Positions 7,825-18,260 of a stretch of DNA of 64,000 bases are shown one piece after another. The DNA comes from Roseateles depolymerans (GTDB taxonomy: Bacteria > Pseudomonadota > Gammaproteobacteria > Burkholderiales > Burkholderiaceae_C), in assembly GCF_003387155.1 (NCBI RefSeq), contig NZ_QUMT01000002.1:873694-937693 (forward strand), in the 5' to 3' direction. The position numbers were made by a program, and so were the translations under genes. The notes beneath the pieces were generated by a model. That model saw only the letters and a list, made by a program, of their open reading frames with translations. It was not told the DNA's origin and did not search any database. How positions within the stretch are numbered: the stretch's first letter is position 1; the number at the start of each line of letters is the position of its first letter.

Positions 7825-8946
7825 TCAGCGCACCAGGCGTCCGCCGGAGCCCAGGATGGCGAAGTCAACATACTTGGACGTGGCCTGGCCCTTGCCAAAG
7901 CTCAGGCGGTGACCGCCGATGTCGGTGTCCATGCCGCGTTCCAGAACCTCGGACAGGCTGGCAGCGGTCAGGCTGGTGCTGCGCTCCAGCGCCTTGGTCA
8001 GGGCCTTGGCGGCAATGAAGCCTTCCACCGAACGGGCGGACAGGTCCGGGTCCTTGGCGTTCTGACGCAGGCGGGCGTAGTCGCGCATGACTTCGCGGTC
8101 CTGGCGGTCGTCGGTGGGCAGCGTCATCGAGAAGGCGAAACCGCGAGCCCGGTCCGGACCCAGCTTGGTCAGCAGTTCCTGCACGTCGATGATCGACATG
8201 CCATACAGACCGGCGCGGCCGCCGGCAGTCTGGTAGCGGTTGGTGAACTCGATGGCGGCGGCGGTGGTGGCGGCCAGGAAGATCACGTCCGGCTGCTGCT
8301 TGACCATCTCATTGACGGCTGCCGTCACTTCGGTGGTGTTGCGGGCGTAACCGGACTGGGCCACCAGGGTCAGGCCATGCATCTTGGCGGAGGCCTGTGC
8401 GCCAGCCAGGGCGTCGCGGCCCAGGCCGTCGTCCTGGTAGACCACGCCAACGCGGGTGCGGCCCATTTCGCCGAGCTGCTTGAACAGGCGTTCCACCTCC
8501 TCACGGTAGGTGGCCTTCACCGGGTACATGTTGCGGGCGCTGACCACGCTGGTGGCGCCGGAGACCGCGCCCAGCATCGAGATCTTGCTCTTTTCCAGGA
8601 TGCCGTCCTGCTTGAGCGCTTCCAGATTGCTGGTGCCGATGGTGCCGATCAGCGCGGCGGGGTTGTCCTGCTCGATCAGTTCCTTGACCAGGCGCACCGT
8701 TTCTTCCGGCTTCTGGCCGTCGTCCCGCGTGACCAGCTTGAGCTTCTGGCCCTTGATGCCGCCACGGGCATTGACCTCGTCCAGCCAGAGCTTGGCGCCG
8801 GCACGAATGGCCTTGCCGGTGACTGCCTGCGGGCCGCTGAACGGAGCGACCTGGCCGATGACGATGTCGGCATGCGCGGCGGGAGCGGCAGCAAGGCACA
8901 ACAAGGCGAGAAGGCGGCGAACGCGGGGAGCAAAGGCGAGGTTCAT
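7825..8946 (-). CDS. periplasmic binding protein of branched-chain amino-acid type (Leu/Ile/Val-binding-like)
   Basis: A type 1 periplasmic-binding fold of 373 residues. The ATG at 8946 gives a clean signal peptide (MNLAFAPRVRRLLALLCL, cleavage after AAHA). The mature protein begins DIVIGQVAPFSGPQAVTGKA, the hallmark of LivJ-like receptors, followed by VRLVKELIEQDNPAALIGTIG. An upstream TTG would add 20 residues and spoil the signal peptide. No permease or ATPase genes are adjacent, so it is an orphan receptor, perhaps sharing a transporter elsewhere or serving signalling. It is divergent from a LysR regulator across a palindromic spacer. Confidence 0.87.
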   Translation of the reverse strand: MNLAFAPRVRRLLALLCLAAAPAAHADIVIGQVAPFSGPQAVTGKAIRAGAKLWLDEVNARGGIKGQKLKLVTRDDGQKPEETVRLVKELIEQDNPAALIGTIGTSNLEALKQDGILEKSKISMLGAVSGATSVVSARNMYPVKATYREEVERLFKQLGEMGRTRVGVVYQDDGLGRDALAGAQASAKMHGLTLVAQSGYARNTTEVTAAVNEMVKQQPDVIFLAATTAAAIEFTNRYQTAGGRAGLYGMSIIDVQELLTKLGPDRARGFAFSMTLPTDDRQDREVMRDYARLRQNAKDPDLSARSVEGFIAAKALTKALERSTSLTAASLSEVLERGMDTDIGGHRLSFGKGQATSKYVDFAILGSGGRLVR

Positions 8947-9014
8947 CGGGAATGTCTGCGGCAGCCTGGCGGCTGGGGTGGAGGACTGATTGACGTTTCG
9001 TGACAAGCTTCACG

Positions 9015-9034
9015 AATTGTCAAGCTTGGCAATT
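9015..9034. promoter_or_regulatory. imperfect palindrome in the binding-protein/LysR divergent spacer
   Basis: AATTGTCAAGCTTGGCAATT is a 20-bp near-perfect inverted repeat with one symmetric mismatched pair. It lies between the divergent binding-protein and LysR genes, where LysR-family proteins usually bind. Part of the half-site (GACAAGCTT) recurs at 9002-9010. The spacer is distinctly AT-richer than the flanking genes. Confidence 0.45.
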
Positions 9035-9139
9035 AGGGTAATCGCGAAGTTGTGCATGGTGGCGAACTATTGCCCTTCGGTAAAGCGATTCTTATTGCTT
9101 GTTCAATGCAAAAATACTGCATTCAATTTTTGTCACGCC

Positions 9140-10039
9140 ATGGACATCACGCTCGCCCAGACCTTTCTCGAGATCGTTGCCTCCGGCAGCTTCGTGCGTG
9201 CGGCCGAGAACCTGCACATCACCCAAACGGCGGTGAGCGCCCGGGTGCGCACGCTGGAAGAGCATCTGGACGCCAAGCTGTTCGTGCGCAACAAGGCCGG
9301 GGCCACGCTCACCCATGCCGGTGAGCAGTTCACCCGCCATGCCGCCATGCTGGTGCAGATCTGGGAACGGGCGCGTCACCAGGTGGCCCTGCCGCCGGGG
9401 CGGGAGTCCATCATCACCATCGGCTGCGAACTCAGCCTCTGGGACCCGCTGCTGCTGGACTGGCTGCTGCACATGCGCACGGCCGCGCCCCATCTGGCGC
9501 TGCGCACCGAGGTGGGCCAGACCGATGCGCTGATCGACCGCGTGGCCAATGGCACGCTGGACGTGGCGGTGGTCTATGCACCGCAGCTGCGGCCGGGTCT
9601 GCGCATCGAGCTGCTGCTGGAAGAGAAGCTGGTGCTGGTGACCACCCGCGAATCCGCCACCCTGCATCCCGAGGATTACGTCTACGTCGACTGGGGCCCC
9701 GAGTTCGCGGCGCAGCACGGGCTGGCCTTTCCGCATCTGGTCAATGCCGGCATCAGCGTGGGGCTGGGCCCGCTGGGCCGGGAATATGTGCTGGCCGCCG
9801 GGGGCACCGCCTATTTCCGGCTGCAGGTGGTCACGCCGCATTTGAAGAGCGGCCGCATGCGGCGCATTCAAGGCGCGCCGGAGTTTCTCTATCCGGCTTA
9901 TGCGGTGTTTGCCGAAGGGGCGGACATGTCCGTGGTGCGGCCCGCGCTGGAGGGGCTGCGCGCCGTCATGAACCCTGCTTCGGCGTCCGGTCCGGCGTCG
10001 GGCTCGCCGCCCACGGAGCCTCCACCGGCATCGGCTTGA
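9140..10039 (+). CDS. LysR-family transcriptional regulator
   Basis: A 299-residue LysR regulator from the ATG at 9140. The winged helix-turn-helix opens MDITLAQTFLEIVASGSFVRAAENLHITQTAVSAR in the usual LysR order, then LEEHLDAKLFVR. The effector domain follows (IITIGCELSLWDPLLLDWL, LDVAVVYAP). The final 25 residues are a proline/serine/alanine tail (MNPASASGPASGSPPTEPPPA) that runs 74 bases into the convergent flavoprotein gene. Its likely target is the divergent binding-protein gene. The inducer is unknown. Confidence 0.9.
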   Translation: MDITLAQTFLEIVASGSFVRAAENLHITQTAVSARVRTLEEHLDAKLFVRNKAGATLTHAGEQFTRHAAMLVQIWERARHQVALPPGRESIITIGCELSLWDPLLLDWLLHMRTAAPHLALRTEVGQTDALIDRVANGTLDVAVVYAPQLRPGLRIELLLEEKLVLVTTRESATLHPEDYVYVDWGPEFAAQHGLAFPHLVNAGISVGLGPLGREYVLAAGGTAYFRLQVVTPHLKSGRMRRIQGAPEFLYPAYAVFAEGADMSVVRPALEGLRAVMNPASASGPASGSPPTEPPPASA

Positions 10040-11408
10040 GCGACTGCAGCACGGTCGGCAACAGCTCGCTGACCGTCGGGTGGATGCGGACCCCGCCGGT
10101 GAGGATCTCGGTGTAGGGACGGCGCGCGGCCATCACGTCCAGCAGGGACTGGATCGCTTCGTCGCCATCCACCCCGAACAGCGTGGCGCTCACCAGCGCG
10201 CGGGTCTCGGCATCCACGATCAGCTTGATGAAGCCGGCGTCCTCGCCTTTTTCCACCGCGCGACCCACCCGTGTCATTGGGCGTGTGCCGATGAGGGCCG
10301 GGCGGCCGCTCTTGCGCACCTCCTGCTCACTCAGCCCGATGCGCGCCAGCGGCGGGTCGGTGTAGAGCGCATAGGTCACCAGCCGGTCCTTGATGCTGCG
10401 CTGGGTGCCGTTGAAGAGGTTGTCCGCCAGCACTTCGAAGTCGTTCCAGGCGGTGTGGGTGAACGCACCGCGGCCGTTGCAGTCTCCCAGCGCCCAGATG
10501 TGCGGCTTGTTCGTCTGCAACTGGTCGTTGACCTGCACATACCCCCGCGCGTCGACCGCCACGCCGGCCCGGTCCAGCCCCAGGTCGTGGGTATTGGGCT
10601 GGCGGCCGGTGGCGACCAGCACATGGGTGCCCAGCAGGCGGGGCGCGCCGTCGTTGCAGTTCACATCCACCGCGATCTCGTCCCGGGCCGGGGCCAGCCG
10701 CACGCATTCGGCCCCGGTGCGGATGGCGATGCCTTCGCCTTCCAGCAGTTGCTGCAGCGCCTGGGCCACGTCCGGGTCTTCGCGCGGCACCAGTTGCGCG
10801 CCGCGCTGCACCACCGTCACCTCGGCGCCAAAGCGGCGGAACATCTGCGCGAATTCCAGCCCGATGTAGCTGCCGCCCACCACCACCAGATGCCGCGGCA
10901 GGCGGTCCAGCTGCATGATGCTGGCATTGGTGAGCCAGGGCACCTGGTCCAGGCCTTCGACGCCGGGCTGCGCCGGCCGTCCGCCGACATTGAGGAAGAT
11001 CCGTTCCGCCTGCAGCCGGCGCTCGCCGACGCGCACGGTGTGGTCGTCCTCGAACTGCGCATGCCCCATGATCAATTCCACCTGCCGCATGCCGCGCAGC
11101 CATTGGTCCACGCTTTGCCGGGACTTGCCCGAGATGCGGTCCTTGCGCGCCAGCACCGCCGCCAGGTCGACCTCCGCCCCCGGGGGCACCCGCACGCCCC
11201 AGCGCTGCGCGTGCTGCACCACCCAGGCGGCATGCGCGCTGGCGACCATGGCCTTGGTGGGAATGCAGCCGGTATTGACGCAGGTGCCGCCGACGCGGCT
11301 GCGCTCGATCACCGCCACCCGCCAACCGGCCTGGGACATGCGTTCCGCCAGGGGCGGGCCGGCCTGACCGGCGCCGATGATGATCGCGTCAAACGTGGTG
11401 GCTTCCAT
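9966..11408 (-). CDS. FAD-dependent pyridine-nucleotide disulfide oxidoreductase (mercuric-reductase-like)
   Basis: A 480-residue flavoprotein. FDAIIIGAGQAGPPLAERM binds FAD, GGTCVNTGCIPTKAM is the redox-active disulfide (C-x4-C), VVVGGSYIGLEFAQM binds NAD(P)H, and IWALGDCNGRGAFTH is the second FAD motif. The C-terminal dimer domain contains the usual HPTVSELLP with the active-site histidine. It lacks both the N-terminal metal-binding domain and the C-terminal cysteine pair of true MerA, so mercury reduction is unlikely. It is divergent from frmR, with the FrmR operator in the shared spacer, hence possibly co-regulated. The substrate is unknown. Confidence 0.85.
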   Translation of the reverse strand: MEATTFDAIIIGAGQAGPPLAERMSQAGWRVAVIERSRVGGTCVNTGCIPTKAMVASAHAAWVVQHAQRWGVRVPPGAEVDLAAVLARKDRISGKSRQSVDQWLRGMRQVELIMGHAQFEDDHTVRVGERRLQAERIFLNVGGRPAQPGVEGLDQVPWLTNASIMQLDRLPRHLVVVGGSYIGLEFAQMFRRFGAEVTVVQRGAQLVPREDPDVAQALQQLLEGEGIAIRTGAECVRLAPARDEIAVDVNCNDGAPRLLGTHVLVATGRQPNTHDLGLDRAGVAVDARGYVQVNDQLQTNKPHIWALGDCNGRGAFTHTAWNDFEVLADNLFNGTQRSIKDRLVTYALYTDPPLARIGLSEQEVRKSGRPALIGTRPMTRVGRAVEKGEDAGFIKLIVDAETRALVSATLFGVDGDEAIQSLLDVMAARRPYTEILTGGVRIHPTVSELLPTVLQSLKPMPVEAPWAASPTPDRTPKQGS

Positions 11409-11564
11409 GCGGGCGCTTTCCAAGAAGGGGTGTTTCCACGAAGGGGTGGCCCAGCCTAGAAGCATCCGGCGCGGTGCGCAAGCCGGATGGCGCACCCTCG
11501 CCCCAGGTGGGTGGGCGAATGGTGTCCCGTCTGGAGGGGATGACGGCGCGGATGGGGCTTGACC

Positions 11565-11581
11565 ATACCCCAGGGGGGTAT
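11565..11581. promoter_or_regulatory. FrmR/CsoR-type operator
   Basis: ATACCCCAGGGGGGTAT is an inverted repeat with ATAC/GTAT ends around C and G tracts, the classic binding site of the FrmR/RcnR/CsoR family. It ends 12 bases before the frmR start codon and lies between frmR and the divergent flavoprotein gene. Confidence 0.8.
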
Positions 11582-11593
11582 AGACTTCGCCCC

Positions 11594-11869
11594 ATGCCAC
11601 ATGCCCCGGAAGACAAACGCAAGGCCCTGCTGCGGGTGCGCCGCATCCAGGGGCAGACCGAGGCTCTGGCCCGGGCCCTGGAAGCCGGGGAGGACTGTGG
11701 CCCGGTGCTGGTGCAACTGGCGGCCATTCGCGGGGCCGTGAACGGTCTGATGTCGGAAATCCTGCAATCCCATATCCGCGAGGAACTGGGGGCGCTGCCG
11801 GAGGCGGATGATCGCCATGCCCAGCTGGCGCAGGACATGACCACGCTGGTGCGCACCTATCTCAAATGA
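11594..11869 (+). CDS. frmR: formaldehyde-sensing repressor FrmR
   Basis: A 91-residue all-helical CsoR/RcnR-family repressor. Cys35 (GEDCGPVLVQLAAIRGAV) and His60 (LQSHIREEL) match the positions of the formaldehyde-reactive Cys35 and of His60 in FrmR. The N-terminal proline after the initiator Met (MPHAPEDKRK) also fits FrmR, where Pro2 is crosslinked to Cys35 by formaldehyde. The operator lies just upstream and the formaldehyde dehydrogenase gene begins 87 bases downstream. Repression of the dehydrogenase operon, relieved by formaldehyde, is the expected role. The ATG at 11594 was chosen because upstream starts would overlap the operator. Confidence 0.9.
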   Translation: MPHAPEDKRKALLRVRRIQGQTEALARALEAGEDCGPVLVQLAAIRGAVNGLMSEILQSHIREELGALPEADDRHAQLAQDMTTLVRTYLK

Positions 11870-11902
11870 ATCGCCCCTGAATCGCTCCTGAATTGCCCAT
11901 GA

Positions 11903-13066
<1,164 letters not shown>

Positions 13067-13157
13067 CCCGGCTTCGCTGCAAGCCTTGATTTAGTGCAAG
13101 GACAGGCGAGGAGGTCGCTGGCAGGATGGTCCGCTTCATGACTGAATCGGCCTGTCC

Positions 13158-14387
13158 ATGCCCAGCACCTTGTCCCTGTTCGACCGTCTCAAGCTGGCCG
13201 GTCTCCAGCCGCTGACCCTGGCCGGGCGCCAGTTGCTCCCCATCGTGCAGGGGGGCATGGGGGTGGGGGTATCCGCCCACCGGCTGGCGGGCAGCGTGGC
13301 GGCGCAAGGGGCGATGGGCACCATCTCCTCGGTCGACCTGCGTCGCCATCATCCGGACCTGATGGCCCAGTGCAGCGCTGCCGAGGTCGGCCACGACCTG
13401 GAGGCCCGCAAGACGGCCATCGTGGCCGCCAACCAGATGGCTCTGGCCCGGGAAATCCAGCGGGCCCGCGAGTTGTGCAAGCAAAGCGGGCTGCTGGCGG
13501 TGAACATCATGCGGGCCGTCAGTGATTACGCCAGCTCGGTGCGCACGTCGCTGGAGCAGGGGGTGGACGCGCTGGTCGTCGGCGCCGGCCTCCCGCTGGA
13601 ACTGCCGGACCTGGCCAGTGACCATCCGAAAACCGCGCTGATCCCCATCCTCTCCGACGCCCGCGGCGTGTCGCTGCTGTGGCGCAAATGGGAACGCCGC
13701 AAGCGGGTGCCGGACGCCCTCATCATCGAGCATCCCGGCCACGCGGGCGGGCATCTGGGCGCGGCCCGGGTGGCGGACGTCTCCGACAGCCGCTTCGATT
13801 TTGAGGTGGTCATCCCCGCGGTGCGCCAATGGATCCGGGACGCCGGCATGGAAGGCCGCGTGCCGCTGATCGCCGCCGGTGGCATCCGTCGCTGCGAGGA
13901 CATCCAGCGCCTGCAGGCCCTGGGTGCGGATGGGGTGCAGATGGGCACGCCCTTTGTGGCCACCCATGAATGCGATGCCCATCCTGAATTCAAGCGGGTC
14001 CTGGCCGAGGCGCCGGACGACGCACTGGTGGAATTCACCAGCGTGGCCGGACTGCCGGCCCGTGCCGTCATGACGCCCTGGCTGCGCAAATACCTCGGGG
14101 CAGAGCAGCGGCTGCAGACCGTGGCCCAGCTGAAGAAGCATTGCACCATGGCCTTCGACTGCCTGGCCCAATGCGGCCTGCGCGACGGGCTCAAGGGCTG
14201 GGGGCAGTTCTGCATCGACCAGCGGCTGGCCGCGGCGCTGCGGGGCGAGGTCGACAAAGGGCTGTTCTTCCGGGGCAAGGGCGCCTTGCCCTTCGGGTCG
14301 CAGATCGCGTCGGTGCGAGAGCTGCTGGAGCGGGTCCTGACCCCCGGCGTCGCCCTCCCGACGCCTCAGACCAGCCCGGGCACCTGA
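13158..14387 (+). CDS. nitronate monooxygenase family flavoprotein
   Basis: A 409-residue FMN-dependent TIM-barrel protein of the nitronate monooxygenase/2-nitropropane dioxygenase family. Landmarks are PIVQGGMGVGVSAHRLAG at the N-terminus, EHPGHAGGHLGA around the catalytic histidine, PLIAAGGIRRCEDIQ and ALGADGVQMGTPFVATHECDA for phosphate binding. The family oxidises alkyl nitronates, and some members are enoyl reductases. It follows frmA by 91 bases on the same strand, and its 3' end overlaps the convergent serine acetyltransferase gene by 22 bases. Whether it shares the FrmR operon is unclear. Confidence 0.88.
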   Translation: MPSTLSLFDRLKLAGLQPLTLAGRQLLPIVQGGMGVGVSAHRLAGSVAAQGAMGTISSVDLRRHHPDLMAQCSAAEVGHDLEARKTAIVAANQMALAREIQRARELCKQSGLLAVNIMRAVSDYASSVRTSLEQGVDALVVGAGLPLELPDLASDHPKTALIPILSDARGVSLLWRKWERRKRVPDALIIEHPGHAGGHLGAARVADVSDSRFDFEVVIPAVRQWIRDAGMEGRVPLIAAGGIRRCEDIQRLQALGADGVQMGTPFVATHECDAHPEFKRVLAEAPDDALVEFTSVAGLPARAVMTPWLRKYLGAEQRLQTVAQLKKHCTMAFDCLAQCGLRDGLKGWGQFCIDQRLAAALRGEVDKGLFFRGKGALPFGSQIASVRELLERVLTPGVALPTPQTSPGT

Positions 14388-15295
14388 CTCTGTGAGTTGG
14401 CCTGGCTGACGTGGCTGCCGGGCTCCACGCTGCGGGTCAGCCACACATTCCCGCCGATCACCGAGCCCTTGCCCAGGGTGATGCGGCCCAGGATGGTCGC
14501 GCCGGCATAGATCGTCACATCGTCCTCCACCACCGGATGGCGTGGCGCACCCTTGCGGATCTGGCCCTGCTCGTCGGTGGGGAAGCTGCGGGCGCCCAGG
14601 GTCACCGCCTGGTAGATGCGTACCCGCTCGCCGATCACGGCCGTCTCACCGATCACCACCCCGGTGCCATGGTCGATGAACAGGCCCGGGCCGATGGTCG
14701 CGCCCGGATGGATGTCGATGCCGGTGCGGCTGTGGGCCAGCTCGGCCACGATGCGGGCCAGCAGCGGCACGCCCAGCGTGTAGAGCTTGTGGGCCAGGCG
14801 ATGATGGATCATCGCGGCGATGCCGGGGTAGCACAGCAGCACCTCGTCCACGCTGCGAGCGGCGGGGTCGCCCTGGAAGGCGGCCAGCACGTCGGCATCC
14901 AGCAGGCGGCGGATGGTCGGCAGCTCCCGCGCGAAGTCCGCCGTCACCTGGTCCGCCCGGGCCAGCATCTCCGGGTCCGCGGGGTCGGCGCCGGCGGCGG
15001 CGGTCAGCTCCAGCAGCACCTGCTGCCGCAGCGCCTGCAACTGGGTGTCCAGCGTATGGCCGATGTAGTAGTCCTCCGCTTCCGGCCGCAGGGTGGGCGG
15101 ACCCAGCCGCAGCGGGAAGAGCACGCCGCGCAGCCCCTGCACGATGCCGTCCAGCACTTCGGTCGAGGGCAGCTCGCGGCCCCGCGGTTCATGCGGACGG
15201 TGATGCTCGCGCCACGCTTGCCGGGCGGCCCGCAGGCCCGCGACCACATCGTCCAAAGGCCAGTCGCCGCCATGGCGTTTGGGGGCATTGCTCAC
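14366..15295 (-). CDS. epsC: serine O-acetyltransferase (EpsC/CysE type)
   Basis: A 309-residue enzyme of cysteine synthesis that acetylates L-serine. The C-terminal left-handed beta-helix is clear: HSRTGIDIHPGATIGPGLFIDHGTGVVIGETAVIGE, then IYQAVTLGARSFPTD and ATILGRITLGKGSVIGGNVW. The helical N-terminal domain (about 190 residues) is the longer EpsC form. The start is GTG at 15295 with AGGA upstream. The catalytic His is in FIDHGTG. It overlaps the convergent nitronate monooxygenase end by 22 bases. No cysteine synthase gene is adjacent. Confidence 0.9.
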   Translation of the reverse strand: MSNAPKRHGGDWPLDDVVAGLRAARQAWREHHRPHEPRGRELPSTEVLDGIVQGLRGVLFPLRLGPPTLRPEAEDYYIGHTLDTQLQALRQQVLLELTAAAGADPADPEMLARADQVTADFARELPTIRRLLDADVLAAFQGDPAARSVDEVLLCYPGIAAMIHHRLAHKLYTLGVPLLARIVAELAHSRTGIDIHPGATIGPGLFIDHGTGVVIGETAVIGERVRIYQAVTLGARSFPTDEQGQIRKGAPRHPVVEDDVTIYAGATILGRITLGKGSVIGGNVWLTRSVEPGSHVSQANSQSQVPGLV

Positions 15296-15340
15296 TGAGA
15301 AGTCCTGGAGAAGAAAAATGAGTGCCCAAGCCTAACAAAC

Positions 15341-15366
15341 AAAAAAAACCCAGGCCGAGGCCTGGG
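15341..15366 (-). terminator. rho-independent terminator after the 15418-15813 gene
   Basis: CCCAGGCC and GGCCTGGG (15349-15366) form an 8-bp stem with a 2-base loop, followed on the minus strand by eight Ts. It lies about 50 bases past the stop of the small unknown gene. Confidence 0.85.
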
Positions 15367-15417
15367 CAAGCTGCTTAGGGAAGCAGGAGGTAACCGTTGT
15401 TGCGTTCAGGGCTGCAT

Positions 15418-15813
15418 TCAGGCCGCGCAGGCCAGCACATCGAAGAGCTGCAGCCGCGGCACCCGGAGCAGCAGATGGGTGGGCATCAGCGCCGGCGCGT
15501 TGGCGATGCCCACCAGCACCAGGTCGTTGCCCAGCTTCACGGCGGTCACGCCGTCCTCGCTGCTCCAGCGCACCCGTCCGACCAGGCAGACCCGGCCCTC
15601 TTCCTCGAAGATGGCTTCTTCCTCGTGGGGGCTGCCCGCCACTTCATAGCCCCAGGTCAGCATGCCGGGCACGGCCAGTTCCACCTGGCGACGCGCGCCT
15701 TCCTCCGGCCGCTGCCCCACCCATTGGGCGGTGCCCCAGCCCAGGGGCGACTCGAAGGTCACCATCGACATGCTGCCGTTGACCTGCCGGAATTGATGAA
15801 GCTGAACCTGCAT
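15418..15813 (-). CDS. hypothetical protein, 131 aa
   Basis: I do not recognise this family. The 131-residue product has no signal peptide or membrane segment and is predicted to be cytosolic, with alternating beta-like stretches (VELAVPGMLTWGYEVAG, RVCLVGRVRW, NDLVLVGIANA) and an acidic patch (HEEEAIFEEEGR). It stands alone, with its own terminator downstream and the protease terminator upstream. Codon and GC usage resemble the neighbours, which supports a real gene. Confidence 0.65.
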   Translation of the reverse strand: MQVQLHQFRQVNGSMSMVTFESPLGWGTAQWVGQRPEEGARRQVELAVPGMLTWGYEVAGSPHEEEAIFEEEGRVCLVGRVRWSSEDGVTAVKLGNDLVLVGIANAPALMPTHLLLRVPRLQLFDVLACAA

Positions 15814-15986
15814 GACCCATGTCCTGATCGCCGGGATCAGTCCCGGTCTGTCGATGGATACGAACTGTCGCAGCCAGCCGTTTCATGACCGTTTCACGAC
15901 GCAACAGCCAGGGGCGGCGGGGTGGGGCGCGCCGGACCCCGCCGGACACGCCTACCCGTGCCTACCCGTGCGCGATGTGCCCCATG

Positions 15987-16025
15987 AAAAAAGGCCCGCG
16001 GGACCTGCGTCCCGACGGGCCTTTT
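15987..16025 (-). terminator. rho-independent terminator after the M4 protease gene
   Basis: A long stem built from GGCCCGCGGGAC and GTCCCGACGGGCC, flanked by an A-tract on the left and TTTT on the right, so it can work on both strands. It begins 15 bases past the protease stop. Confidence 0.85.
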
Positions 16026-16040
16026 CAGGATCTCAGTGGA

Positions 16041-18260
<2,220 letters not shown>

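Noticed and set aside
8947-9006. TTG start adding 20 residues to the binding protein
   Set aside because: It would bury the signal peptide behind a polar leader; the ATG at 8946 gives a standard signal sequence.
9966-11408. Mercuric reductase MerA
   Set aside because: The redox disulfide is present, but the C-terminal cysteine pair and the N-terminal metal-binding domain are missing, and no mer genes are nearby.
13067-13157. A missing or frameshifted frmB after frmA
   Set aside because: The 91-base gap has no coding trace of an S-formylglutathione hydrolase; the next gene is a nitronate monooxygenase.
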